Assembly: GCA_019637805.1 (NCBI GenBank)
Contig: JAHBVB010000001.1
Span: forward strand, 757,875 to 821,874
Direction: 5' to 3'
From: Anaerolineales bacterium
Lineage (GTDB): Bacteria > Chloroflexota > Anaerolineae > Anaerolineales > UBA11579
DNA: 64,000 bases
Part shown: piece by piece, positions 49,642 through 58,534 of the stretch
Layout: each line of letters starts with the position of its first letter
Numbering within the stretch: position 1 is the stretch's first letter
The notes under the pieces: generated by a model
Seen by the model: the letters and a program-made list of their open reading frames with translations, nothing else
Told to the model about the DNA's origin: nothing
Databases searched by the model: none
Made by a program: the position numbers and the translations under genes

Positions 49642-50373
49642 ATGCATAAACACCCTGCCCTAGGACAAACCTACTTGATCGCCGAAATTCACCCGCAGTT
49701 CAGCGGCGACATGACGCGCGCCAAGACCATCATTCAGCAGTGCAAGCTGGGTGGGGCCGACGCGGTCAAGGTCCAGCTGTATGATTCCAAAGTCCTGTTT
49801 GGCGATGAGTTGCGCAGCTATGTGCAGATCGAGAAAGACGAACTACAGGAGCTCAAGCAGTACTGCGACAACCTGGGCATTGATTTGTCCGCGTCTATAT
49901 TTACGGCCAACCGTGTGCTGTGGTGTGAGGATCTGGGCTTCAAATATTACAAGATTGCCAGCCGTACGGTGGAAGAAGACCCTGCGTTGTGCGCGCAAAT
50001 CTTCGAAACCGGCAAACCGGTGCTGATCTCGCTGGGCATGTGGGACTGGCAAACTAAGGGCGTGCCTTTTGACAACGAGCAGGCTGTGTATTTCTACTGT
50101 GTGTCCAAGTACCCCACCCCCGCCAGCGAAGTAGTCATGCCCGATTTCCCCAACAGCATTTTTCAAGGATACAGCGACCACACGGTGGGCGTAGGCGCCT
50201 GTGCCTTTGCCTTGGCTCGTGGAGCAACCTACATTGAGAAGCATTTCAGCCTGAACAAAACCTTCCATGTCCCGACCGAGATGGGCCATGCGGGTTCCAT
50301 GGACCTGGATGACCTGCGCCAACTGCGCTACTACGCAGACACCTTTAGCTTGCTGCAGAGCAACCTGGGTTAA
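49642..50373 (+). CDS. NeuB-family sugar acid synthase lacking the SAF domain
   Basis: A 243-residue TIM-barrel protein of the N-acetylneuraminate synthase family: YLIAEIHPQFSGDMTRAKTII, GGADAVKVQLYDSKVLF, FKYYKIASRTVEEDPAL, CVSKYPTP, YSDHTVGVGACAFALARGATYIEKHF. The usual antifreeze-like SAF domain (about 70 C-terminal residues) is missing. The family condenses PEP with a hexosamine to make nonulosonic acids; loss of SAF, and HPQF where NHNG is common, suggest a divergent substrate. It follows the CMP-sugar synthetase by 5 bases. Confidence 0.82.
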   Translation: MHKHPALGQTYLIAEIHPQFSGDMTRAKTIIQQCKLGGADAVKVQLYDSKVLFGDELRSYVQIEKDELQELKQYCDNLGIDLSASIFTANRVLWCEDLGFKYYKIASRTVEEDPALCAQIFETGKPVLISLGMWDWQTKGVPFDNEQAVYFYCVSKYPTPASEVVMPDFPNSIFQGYSDHTVGVGACAFALARGATYIEKHFSLNKTFHVPTEMGHAGSMDLDDLRQLRYYADTFSLLQSNLG

Positions 50374-50378
50374 TTACT

Positions 50379-51032
50379 ATGAAAGCCACCATCATTGTCA
50401 CTTCATACAATTACGGTGCGTACATCGATCGCTGCCTGCGCAGCTGTCTGACTCAGAATTTTCCCAACAATGATTATGAGGTCATTGTGGTCGATGACGC
50501 CAGCACAGACAACACGGTAAAGATCTTGGCGAAATTCAAGAAGCATAAGAACTTCCGCTATTTTGTGAACGAAGAGAACAAAGGCGTTGCAGAATCCGCC
50601 AACGTAGGCATCCGTGAGGCCATGGGCCAATACTTCGTGCGCGTGGATGCGGACGACTACATCAATGAAGACCTACTCCTGTTTCAGACCCGCTACCTGG
50701 CGGAAAACCACGAAGCCTTTTGCGTCTCCTGCGACTATGTCATGGTGGATGAATTCGGCAACAAGCTCGAACGCAAGTATGCGGAAACCGACCCGGTGTC
50801 CTGCGGCATCATGTATCGCACAGACCTAATTCGCAACTTGGGGATGTACAACAGCGAATTCCGCCATCGGGAAGAGGAGGAACTGCGCGCCCGCTTGGCG
50901 GAGTATTACCAGATCCATCATTTGCGCATTCCGCTGTACCGCTACCGCATGCACGAGAGCAACAAGACCAAGAATAAAGCCGCCATGGATCAGTTCAAGA
51001 CCTATGTCGACCTAATCAAGAAAAAGAAGTGA
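50379..51032 (+). CDS. Family 2 glycosyltransferase
   Basis: A 217-residue GT-A glycosyltransferase: ATIIVTSYNYGAYIDRCLRSCL at the start, VVDDASTDNTVKIL for nucleotide binding, and VRVDADDYINEDLL with the metal-binding DxD. It has no membrane segment. It transfers a sugar from a nucleotide-sugar in building the cluster's glycan. Donor and acceptor are unknown. It overlaps the next frame by GTGA. Confidence 0.88.
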   Translation: MKATIIVTSYNYGAYIDRCLRSCLTQNFPNNDYEVIVVDDASTDNTVKILAKFKKHKNFRYFVNEENKGVAESANVGIREAMGQYFVRVDADDYINEDLLLFQTRYLAENHEAFCVSCDYVMVDEFGNKLERKYAETDPVSCGIMYRTDLIRNLGMYNSEFRHREEEELRARLAEYYQIHHLRIPLYRYRMHESNKTKNKAAMDQFKTYVDLIKKKK

Positions 51033-52291
51033 TCCTCAAAATGAAAGCAGCTTTTCTGGTGCATCGCAAAGATTTCTACAAGTACATGGGGCCATTGATT
51101 CAGGCTGCCTTGGCCCGTGGGTGGCAGTGCGAAGCTTGGTTGTATGCCGGCAGAGAGAGCAAGGAATATCTTGCTTTGAAGGATCAACCGCTTCCAACTC
51201 GTTTTGCCGGGAGCGTGAAGCTGGAATGGTTTCAGCAGGAAAGTGATGTTCCGAGTCTAGCGCAGCGCTCTGCCCCGGACGTAGTATTTTCCCTGCACCC
51301 GCGCAGTCGTTATGGGGATGCTGCCTGGAACACTTGCTTTGTCACGTTGCATCACGGGGTGGACACTTTTCTTCGTGTTTCCCCCGAAGACTTGCTAAGC
51401 TCCGATTTGATTTGCTTGCAAACTCCTTATTGGCTGCAGTGGGGGAGTGAGTACTTTGCGGCACAGGGTCTAGGGTCGGGGGCAGGAATTCGCCAAAAGC
51501 TGGAGGCCAAGGTTGTCTATACGGGTACGCCGCGTCTGGACATTGCTACCCAACTGGATGCAGAGCTCATCCGGCAGAAGCATGGCATTGCGGATGGCAA
51601 GCCGGTGGTGCTGTACTTTCCCATCAATGTGGCTTATTGGCCTGGGCATTGGCCCGCCTTCTTTGCCAGCAAAGGCACAGAGCGCTTGAAGGCTTTTGGG
51701 CGTGGTCTGCGCGATGAAGGCTTGGCGTTTCTGAAGTATCTCCCTTGGTTGCTTTTTGGCTGGAATGACGAGGCTCTAACCCGCGCCGTGCGGCGTTTTT
51801 GCGACAAAAACGATGCTTTTTTGGTAGCTAAGGGCCGTCGCAAGGATTTGCTGCGCCCTGCAAGCCAGGACATGGCGGATTTGGCGATTTATGATGAAGA
51901 GTTTTATCCAGCAACCATCTATGAGCTGATGAGTATTGCGGATGTATGCATTCATTCCTATAGCAGCGCCGCCTTTGAGATGACGCTGTTTGATGCGTTT
52001 GGCATTTGTGTGGATCGCCCCAACTTGGATGAATTGAGCCATAAACTGTGGCGAACAGCCCACCAAGGCGGTGTGTTTAATTTTGAAGGCGTAAATCACT
52101 GGACCTGCATCCCGCAAATGATTCTTGGTTTTGGGGCCAAAAGCTTGATCGATTTACGTGTGGATGCTAAGGCATTAAAAAACTATATTCGCACCTACGT
52201 GGATCCGGGAGATGGCAGCTCGAGCGAACGCATTTTGGACCGTGCAGCCGCCCGGACTGCGCAAAAGAGAGCCAACCCACTGGTTGGCTAA
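51029..52291 (+). CDS. Putative GT-B transferase, CDP-glycerol glycerophosphotransferase-like
   Basis: A 420-residue soluble protein. Segments such as DVVFSLHPRSRYGDAAWNTCFVTLHHGV, VVYTGTPRLDIAT, DAFLVAKGRRKD and MSIADVCIHSYSSAAFEMTLFDAFGI have the order and flavour of the C-terminal GT-B half of CDP-glycerol glycerophosphotransferases and related polysaccharide enzymes, but identity is weak by eye. GTG 51029 overlaps the previous stop; ATG 51041 is an alternative start without a visible ribosome-binding site. Confidence 0.6.
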   Translation: MILKMKAAFLVHRKDFYKYMGPLIQAALARGWQCEAWLYAGRESKEYLALKDQPLPTRFAGSVKLEWFQQESDVPSLAQRSAPDVVFSLHPRSRYGDAAWNTCFVTLHHGVDTFLRVSPEDLLSSDLICLQTPYWLQWGSEYFAAQGLGSGAGIRQKLEAKVVYTGTPRLDIATQLDAELIRQKHGIADGKPVVLYFPINVAYWPGHWPAFFASKGTERLKAFGRGLRDEGLAFLKYLPWLLFGWNDEALTRAVRRFCDKNDAFLVAKGRRKDLLRPASQDMADLAIYDEEFYPATIYELMSIADVCIHSYSSAAFEMTLFDAFGICVDRPNLDELSHKLWRTAHQGGVFNFEGVNHWTCIPQMILGFGAKSLIDLRVDAKALKNYIRTYVDPGDGSSSERILDRAAARTAQKRANPLVG

Positions 52292-52303
52292 AGGCAAGCA
52301 CGA

Positions 52304-54160
52304 ATGGCATCTCAAACTTCGACTTCACCAGTCGGTGAAAAGGCCAGCACATTTTTTTGGACTTATTTGCGTCCCAACTTTCACTTGGTGTTGCTGCTTA
52401 TTTTCTGTTACTTTCTGGTTTCCCTGCTGACCGCGGCCCAACCATTGGTCATGGCGCCCATGCTGGATATTGTCTTGGGCAACTTGTCCATGGAAAATAC
52501 TCCTGCACAACCAGAAGCCTTAGGCAGCTTGGACCTGAACAACATCGGCGCCTATTTGCTTTCCATCCTCGCCGGATTCGAACTGAGCCAATGGCAAACT
52601 GTTTGGGCCATGGCTATTGCCTATCTGGTGATTTCGATCCTCTTGTATCTGCTGAATTTTGGTGTCTATCTGCTTGCCTTATGGATTCGTATCAATTCAG
52701 AACGCGAGATACAAAAGGACCTGTTTGCTCATGTCATCTCGCTTTCGTTGGATTTCTTCCATCGAAAGCGCACTGGAGAGCTCATCTCTCGCCTGGATCA
52801 AGATACGCGGGCTACCGTATCAGGTCTAGCCAACATTGCCCGCAGCGTAGTTGTTTCCAGCTTCCTGGCCCTGTTTTACAGCGCCTTGCTCGTCCGCACC
52901 AATGTGCGCTTGACCCTCTTTATTATCTTGGCTGGGGCTTTGCATTACGGCCTTACTCAATTAATCCGCAATCCAATCAAGCAGCGCGTGCGTGACCAGT
53001 TCAATATTATGGCTGATAATACAGCCTATATTCAGGAAGTCATTTCCAGTATTCGGGTGGTTAAGTCGTTTGTCGCTGAAGCGTATGAACGCATGCGTCT
53101 AAGCAATATCATAGAACGGCTGCGCCTAATCAACCTGCGCTATGGGGTTTTTAAACATGTAGATGAGCCCGTTGGACAGATCATCAATGCCATCAGTAAC
53201 GTAGCGATTTTGTTGTTGGCCACTCAGGAACTCTTTCAGGGAACTCTTACGCCGACAGGCTTCTTTCTTTATCTTTATGTGGGGCGAGCTGTTCTGGATC
53301 CGATTACTGACCTGGCGCGCACCTATACAGCCCTGCAGACTACGTTTGCTACCAGTGAGCGCGTGCGCGATTTATTCAGTGAACAGCCCAGCATCCGGGG
53401 CGGCGAGATAGCAGTCCAGCAGTTGAAACAGGACATTCGTTTTAGCGATGTGGCTTTTTCCTATGCCGATAGCCCGGTGCTTACGAATGTGGATATTCAA
53501 ATCCGCAAGGGCCAGATAACCGCCCTGGTAGGCCCCAGCGGGGCAGGCAAATCCACGTTGTTCGATCTGCTGCTGCGTTTCTATGACCCACAAGAAGGCC
53601 GTATTTTGGTCGACGGCAAGGATCTCAGGGAGCTGGATCTGAGCGAATATCGCCGGCTGTTCGGCGTGGTTTCGCAGGAGAGTTTGCTCTTTAATGCCAG
53701 CGTGTTTGACAATATTGCTTATCCGGGGTTGGATGTTTCTCTAGCAAATGTAAGGGAAGCAGCCCAAATCGCCAACGCTGACGAATTTATTGAACGCATG
53801 CCGCAAGGTTATAACAGCCTGATCGGCGACCGTGGTGTGCTGGTTTCTGGTGGCCAACGCCAGCGCTTGGCGATCGCCCGAGCGGTGGTACGTAAGCCGC
53901 AGATCCTATTGCTGGATGAAGCAACCAGTTCATTGGACAGCGAATCAGAGAAATTGGTGCAAGATGCTATCGATCGGGTGATCCGCGGCACCACAGCGGT
54001 GATCATTGCTCACCGGCTGTCCACGGTGATCCACGCCGACCAAATCGTAGTGCTGGACCAAGGGCGCGTAGTGGACCAAGGCAAGCATACTGAGTTGCTG
54101 GCGCGCTGTGACTTATACCGTTCCCTGTGCGAATTGCAATTTGATCTGAAGACCGACTGA
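52304..54160 (+). CDS. ABC exporter, flippase-like (MsbA/PglK type)
   Basis: A 618-residue homodimer-type ABC exporter: six transmembrane helices (about 20-325, with an extracytoplasmic loop near 60-90) and an NBD with Walker A GPSGAGKS, signature VSGGQRQR, Walker B LLLDEATSS with the canonical Glu, and IIAHRLST. Within a glycan cluster without a visible Wzx it may flip the lipid-linked oligosaccharide, as PglK does. Unlike the 15-19 kb pair, its ATP sites are complete. Confidence 0.9.
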   Translation: MASQTSTSPVGEKASTFFWTYLRPNFHLVLLLIFCYFLVSLLTAAQPLVMAPMLDIVLGNLSMENTPAQPEALGSLDLNNIGAYLLSILAGFELSQWQTVWAMAIAYLVISILLYLLNFGVYLLALWIRINSEREIQKDLFAHVISLSLDFFHRKRTGELISRLDQDTRATVSGLANIARSVVVSSFLALFYSALLVRTNVRLTLFIILAGALHYGLTQLIRNPIKQRVRDQFNIMADNTAYIQEVISSIRVVKSFVAEAYERMRLSNIIERLRLINLRYGVFKHVDEPVGQIINAISNVAILLLATQELFQGTLTPTGFFLYLYVGRAVLDPITDLARTYTALQTTFATSERVRDLFSEQPSIRGGEIAVQQLKQDIRFSDVAFSYADSPVLTNVDIQIRKGQITALVGPSGAGKSTLFDLLLRFYDPQEGRILVDGKDLRELDLSEYRRLFGVVSQESLLFNASVFDNIAYPGLDVSLANVREAAQIANADEFIERMPQGYNSLIGDRGVLVSGGQRQRLAIARAVVRKPQILLLDEATSSLDSESEKLVQDAIDRVIRGTTAVIIAHRLSTVIHADQIVVLDQGRVVDQGKHTELLARCDLYRSLCELQFDLKTD

Positions 54161-54166
54161 GGAATC

Positions 54167-54868
54167 ATGAAGCAATACCGATACAAGAACCGAGAAGAGT
54201 ATATTGATGCCCAGGTTGTTCGCAGCAGAAACAAGTTCGGCTATTGCAAAGTGTATTTCACCGACTTGGTGCGCTACAAGCGACTTTTGAGCCTTCATCA
54301 GACGCGTCAGCAGCAACCGTCCATCTCAGGCGCTATCTTGTGCTTGGGTGTTCGCTCAGGCGCGGAAGTGGACATGTTCCGAGCGACGTTCTATGGACCG
54401 TTAATGAGGCTTCACACAATGCAAGAGATTGCCCGCCGCGCTGACCGGTCGAAGCATGGCGAAGAAAAGATCCGCCTGGCCAAACGTTTGGGGATAGGCT
54501 CGGGAAATCCCCATGATGGCCGTGTATGGGGCGTGGAGATCAACCCTGACGCCGCTCGTGAAGATATTCATGTAGGCAGTTTTGATGACCTTCCAAAAGA
54601 ATGGACTGGCAAATTTCAACTGCTGTATTCCAATTCCTTCGACCATTCTGTCGACCCCCAGCGCACGATAAGTGAATGGAAACGCGTGGCAGCCCCAGGC
54701 GCCTACATCATGATTGGTTTTGCGCCGGGAACAGATGCGAGTCACACAGATCCGTTGGGAGGAATGACGATCACACAGATGATTGAGCTTTGGCAGCTGC
54801 CCGTGGTGTTTGCTTCGGAAACCCTGAATCGCGGCGGATACCACGAGATTTGCTTTCAAATGAGTTAG
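54167..54868 (+). CDS. SAM-dependent methyltransferase-like protein
   Basis: A 233-residue protein with a methyltransferase-like core: GAILCLGVRSGAEVDMF (around residue 55) in place of the glycine loop, VWGVEINPDA, and LLYSNSFDHSVDPQRTISEWKRVAAPGAYIMIGF in the position of motifs IV-VI. The glycine loop is atypical. It is the first of three consecutive methyltransferase genes. Target unknown. Confidence 0.7.
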   Translation: MKQYRYKNREEYIDAQVVRSRNKFGYCKVYFTDLVRYKRLLSLHQTRQQQPSISGAILCLGVRSGAEVDMFRATFYGPLMRLHTMQEIARRADRSKHGEEKIRLAKRLGIGSGNPHDGRVWGVEINPDAAREDIHVGSFDDLPKEWTGKFQLLYSNSFDHSVDPQRTISEWKRVAAPGAYIMIGFAPGTDASHTDPLGGMTITQMIELWQLPVVFASETLNRGGYHEICFQMS

Positions 54869-54873
54869 CCCAC

Positions 54874-55620
54874 ATGTTGGCAAGACTTGCTCGGTTTATT
54901 ACCAAACGCTTGATCACATTTCTCTCAGTACATGAGCAGGGAGAGCTGGCTTTTTTGATTCTTGAAAAAATGACGACAAAAGATGCTGCACGGGCCGCAG
55001 AGCCGTTAATGCGCTTGGACAGCAAAGTCCATGAGTTGCATGGGCAGGCAGCCATTGCACAGAACCGCGGGATACACCCCAAGCATGAGCTTACGGATTA
55101 CCATCAGTTCTTTGTGGAGCGAATTCAGCCCGGCGAGCACGTATTGGACTTCGGCACTGGAATTGGGGCAGTCGCTTCTGATATTGCGGAACAGACTAAA
55201 GCCTTGGTTGATGGAATTGATATTGTTCCAGAGAACATTGCCACAGCACACCTGCGCTTTTCGCACTCACAGGTGCAGTATTTTGTAGGAGATGGGTTGA
55301 AGATTAGCCCAAATCCGCCGTATGACATTGTGGTGATGTCGAATGTATTGGAGCATCTGGAACAGCGCCCCCAGGCCCTAAAGTCGATTCAGCAAGCCAG
55401 CCAAGCAAAGCGCTTTTTGATCCGCGTACCCTCTTTTGAGCGCGATTGGCGCGTACCCTATAAGCGTCGCTTGGGGGTCGAATGGCGTCTGGACGAAGAC
55501 CATAAAACAGAATTTACTGAGGTGCAATTCCGCGCGGAGTTGGCCGAAGCTGGCTTTGAAATCGTGCATTTAGAAATTCGCTGGGGCGAGATTTGGGCAG
55601 AGGCGTTGGTCTCTGGGTAA
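54874..55620 (+). CDS. SAM-dependent methyltransferase
   Basis: A 248-residue protein with a class I motif HVLDFGTGIGAVASDIAEQ (around residue 88), VDGIDIVPENIATA and YDIVVMSNVLEHLEQRPQAL. The N-terminal 80 residues include a basic, amphipathic stretch (LARLARFITKRLITFLSV) that may hold it at the membrane. I chose ATG 54874, 5 bases after the previous stop. Likely methylates a sugar in the glycan. Confidence 0.82.
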   Translation: MLARLARFITKRLITFLSVHEQGELAFLILEKMTTKDAARAAEPLMRLDSKVHELHGQAAIAQNRGIHPKHELTDYHQFFVERIQPGEHVLDFGTGIGAVASDIAEQTKALVDGIDIVPENIATAHLRFSHSQVQYFVGDGLKISPNPPYDIVVMSNVLEHLEQRPQALKSIQQASQAKRFLIRVPSFERDWRVPYKRRLGVEWRLDEDHKTEFTEVQFRAELAEAGFEIVHLEIRWGEIWAEALVSG

Positions 55621-55627
55621 TTGCCCT

Positions 55628-56356
55628 ATGCTGCCTTTTAAAGACAAACCGCTTTCCGAAATATCAGGCGATGATATTTCGTACTCGCTGCGCAGGTATT
55701 ATGTAGACAGCTTTCAGCAAAAGCTCTTTGCCCAGATTTCATTCCCCAGTCGCGTACTGGACATAGGCGGTGTCCGAGGAGTAACCCGTGGCGAGTTCCG
55801 TATGCCTGATGATTTTCGCCGCGTGGTCCTAAACATTCGGCGAAGTCACCAGACCGACCTGGCAGCGGATGCAGCTTTACTTCCGCTAGTTAGCAAGCAA
55901 TTTGATGTGGTTTTGTGCGCCGAGGTATTGGAACATGTGATTGCGCCTCCGGCTGTGCTGCACCAGACTTGGCGGATACTTAAACCGGGAGGGCGCCTGA
56001 TAGTTACTGTGCCGTTTTTGTTCCGTCAGCATGCAGACCCGAGCGATTATGGTCGCTATACCGAATGGTACTGGAGAGCACATCTGGAGCGGTTGGGCTT
56101 TGAGAATATCCAGATTGAAAAACAAGGTTTGTTCTTTAGTGTTTTTGTCGACATGCTGCGCCATTGGATGGCGAATAATTTACTCAACGGCGGCGGTTTC
56201 TATCGACTACGCTCATGGTCATTCCGCAAGATATATCTTGTTTTGCGTAAATACGCCCTCCGTTTCGATGAGCAACCTGTACATCAAGTACAAGCCTTTT
56301 GGGGCGCATACCCTGGCGGCTTTGGCATCCAGGCTTTCAAACCAGAACAACGATGA
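55628..56356 (+). CDS. SAM-dependent methyltransferase
   Basis: A 242-residue class I methyltransferase: SRVLDIGGVRGVTRGEF (around 42), then FDVVLCAEVLEHVIAPPAVLHQTWRILKPGGRLIVTVPFLF (about 96-136), the typical motif IV and post-I region, with GRYTEWYWRAHLERLGFENI following. It ends in an ATGA overlap with a glycosyltransferase gene. Target unknown. Confidence 0.85.
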   Translation: MLPFKDKPLSEISGDDISYSLRRYYVDSFQQKLFAQISFPSRVLDIGGVRGVTRGEFRMPDDFRRVVLNIRRSHQTDLAADAALLPLVSKQFDVVLCAEVLEHVIAPPAVLHQTWRILKPGGRLIVTVPFLFRQHADPSDYGRYTEWYWRAHLERLGFENIQIEKQGLFFSVFVDMLRHWMANNLLNGGGFYRLRSWSFRKIYLVLRKYALRFDEQPVHQVQAFWGAYPGGFGIQAFKPEQR

Positions 56357-57456
56357 AACCGCGCATTGCTTTTCTGCTCCAGATGTTTGGCGTTGGAGGG
56401 ATGCCAAAGTGGCTCTTCCGCCTGGCAGGCGAGCTTAGAGACGAATTCAATTTCTACTTCGTGGCGACCCATTCCAATCATTTTTTACCGGACTATGCTC
56501 AAGTAGCTCAAGTGGACTTTGTGCCTCCCAGCCGCTGGGCGTTAGCCTGGCACTTGTGGCGTCATCGGATTGATTTAGCCCAGGTGGCCAACTTGCGCTT
56601 GTACACAGATGCGGCCCGCTTGGCTGGTGTGCCTAGCGTGATCGAGCGCGTGGATGGCGTGCGCGGCGGCGCGGCACTTAACCGCAAAGATGGCTTAGAT
56701 ATGGTGGTAGCCTCCACGCGAGGCATGCTGCGGCGTTTGGAGGCCGTGGTTTCGCCAGAAAAGGCTCGCTTGATTTACAACGGTGTGGATTTGCAAGCAT
56801 TTGATGCCGCCTCGATTGAACGGTTCGGTTTGGATCAAGATGCTGTAATCATTGGGCGTACCTCCCGCCTGGCTGGAGGCAAGAATATTTCGCTGCTGAT
56901 CGCTGGAGTTAAGCAATTGCGCCAGCAGCCGGGCTACCAGCACGTGCATCTGGTAATTTGCGGTGGAGATACAACCCAGCCTGGCGCTCCGCCTATGTTG
57001 CAGCAATTGCGGGATGAGGCTGCAGACCTGGGCGCCGCCGTAATCTTCACCGGTGAACTGGCGGATCCGATCCCGGTGACCAAGGGATACGATATCGCCA
57101 CCTGCACTTCGCTACCTGATAATGAGGGTATCCCCAACTCGCTGATCGAAGCCATGGCCGCTGGGAAACCCGTGGTGGCCAGTGCCGTCGACGATATCCC
57201 AGAGCTGGTAAAGGATGGCGAAACCGGCATTTTATTTGAAAGCAATAATTTGGACCAGTTGACCGCCGCTTTGCGGCAATTGGTGGATGATGCCAGTTTG
57301 CGCAGACAAATGGGCCTGGCCGGCCGTCAAGTCGTGGAGCAAAATTTTGAGTTGCACACCAGGGCTGGGGAATATCGAAACCTTTACCGTGACTTGGTTG
57401 CGGCCAATGGGCTGCATATACTGAATAGATTCGCCAGGATTTCGGGACATGCTTAG
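56353..57456 (+). CDS. Family 4 glycosyltransferase
   Basis: A 367-residue GT-B transferase: N-terminal RIAFLLQMFGVGGMPKWLFRLA, and a C-terminal donor site with IIGRTSRLAGGKNISLLI, and DNEGIPNSLIEAMAAGKPVVAS (E-x7-E). Retaining GT4 enzymes add sugars to lipid-linked or protein acceptors. Start ATG 56353 overlaps the methyltransferase stop. It overlaps the next gene by 8 bases. Confidence 0.9.
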   Translation: MKPRIAFLLQMFGVGGMPKWLFRLAGELRDEFNFYFVATHSNHFLPDYAQVAQVDFVPPSRWALAWHLWRHRIDLAQVANLRLYTDAARLAGVPSVIERVDGVRGGAALNRKDGLDMVVASTRGMLRRLEAVVSPEKARLIYNGVDLQAFDAASIERFGLDQDAVIIGRTSRLAGGKNISLLIAGVKQLRQQPGYQHVHLVICGGDTTQPGAPPMLQQLRDEAADLGAAVIFTGELADPIPVTKGYDIATCTSLPDNEGIPNSLIEAMAAGKPVVASAVDDIPELVKDGETGILFESNNLDQLTAALRQLVDDASLRRQMGLAGRQVVEQNFELHTRAGEYRNLYRDLVAANGLHILNRFARISGHA

Positions 57457-58531
57457 CGTTCGTTATCTGGCCCGGAAACTGAAACACAAGCTTGGGTTGA
57501 GTGGGCGACCAGAGCTGTATTTTGTGGTCCCCGAAGTCAACTGGATATTGGATTGGGTGGCCCACTATGTGGCGCAAGAAATGCCCAGTTTTGGCTTGCC
57601 AGCCAGCAAGATACCTTTTGCCGATAAATTGGTTGGGCAGATCGTTCATTTTGGTTCTTTGTGGGAGATCCAGGCTGGATTGCAACGATCTGTGATGCGC
57701 GACAATTATGTTGTTGGGACAATTTTTCACGGAATTCGCGGCGACGCCAGCTTTGAAAATGCTCTGGCCAAAATTGTCCAGCAGCAAGACCAGTTCTTGA
57801 AACTGCATACCGCCAGCACGATCATGGAAGAACGCTTTAAAGCGTGGGGAATATCCCCTGATAAGATCGTCAACATCCCGTTGGGCGTCGATTTGCAAAC
57901 ATTTCACCCGTCCAGTGAAGAAGCACGTCGGGCTGCTCGAGAACGCTTAGGCATTCCGCAAAACGTGTTTGTTGTTGGGTCTTTCCACAAGGACGGGGTG
58001 GGCAGCCAGGAAGGCTTGGAGCCCAAGCTGATCAAGGGGCCAGATGTTCTGTTGGAGGTGGTCTCCAAGCTTAAAGGCAAAATGCCTGTTTTTGTTTATC
58101 TCACCGCGCCGGCGCGCGGCTATGTGATCGAGGGCCTGCGCAAACTGGGTATTCCTTATCGACATGATGTCTTCGAGGACTATCATGCTGTGGCTAAAAG
58201 CTATGCGGCCTTGGACGCCTATCTGGTAGCTTCACGCGAAGAGGGTGGCCCATCCGGCGTGCTGGAGGCGCAGGCCAGCGGCGTGCCGCTGGTGAGCACG
58301 CGGGTGGGCCTGGCGCCAGATCTTGTGCAGCACGCCCATAATGGCCTACTGGCAGAAGTGGAGGACAGCGCCGGCCTGACTGAACATTTGTTGGCTTTGG
58401 CGCAGGACCAGGCTTTAAGCCAGCGGCTGACCTCAAATGCCCTAGAGAGTATTCAGGCGTATGGCTGGCCGCGCATCGCCGCTCGCTATTACCACGAGAT
58501 CTATAAACCGATCTTGGATGAGGTCAGCTAG
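57449..58531 (+). CDS. Family 4 glycosyltransferase
   Basis: A 360-residue GT-B protein. The C-terminal half has FVVGSFHKDGVG, and AYLVASREEGGPSGVLEAQASGVPLVST with the E-x7-E donor motif. The N-terminal half is less typical (YFVVPEVNWILDWVAHYVAQEM). It begins 8 bases inside the preceding gene. Donor and acceptor cannot be inferred. Confidence 0.85.
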   Translation: MLSVRYLARKLKHKLGLSGRPELYFVVPEVNWILDWVAHYVAQEMPSFGLPASKIPFADKLVGQIVHFGSLWEIQAGLQRSVMRDNYVVGTIFHGIRGDASFENALAKIVQQQDQFLKLHTASTIMEERFKAWGISPDKIVNIPLGVDLQTFHPSSEEARRAARERLGIPQNVFVVGSFHKDGVGSQEGLEPKLIKGPDVLLEVVSKLKGKMPVFVYLTAPARGYVIEGLRKLGIPYRHDVFEDYHAVAKSYAALDAYLVASREEGGPSGVLEAQASGVPLVSTRVGLAPDLVQHAHNGLLAEVEDSAGLTEHLLALAQDQALSQRLTSNALESIQAYGWPRIAARYYHEIYKPILDEVS

Positions 58532-58534
58532 CCG

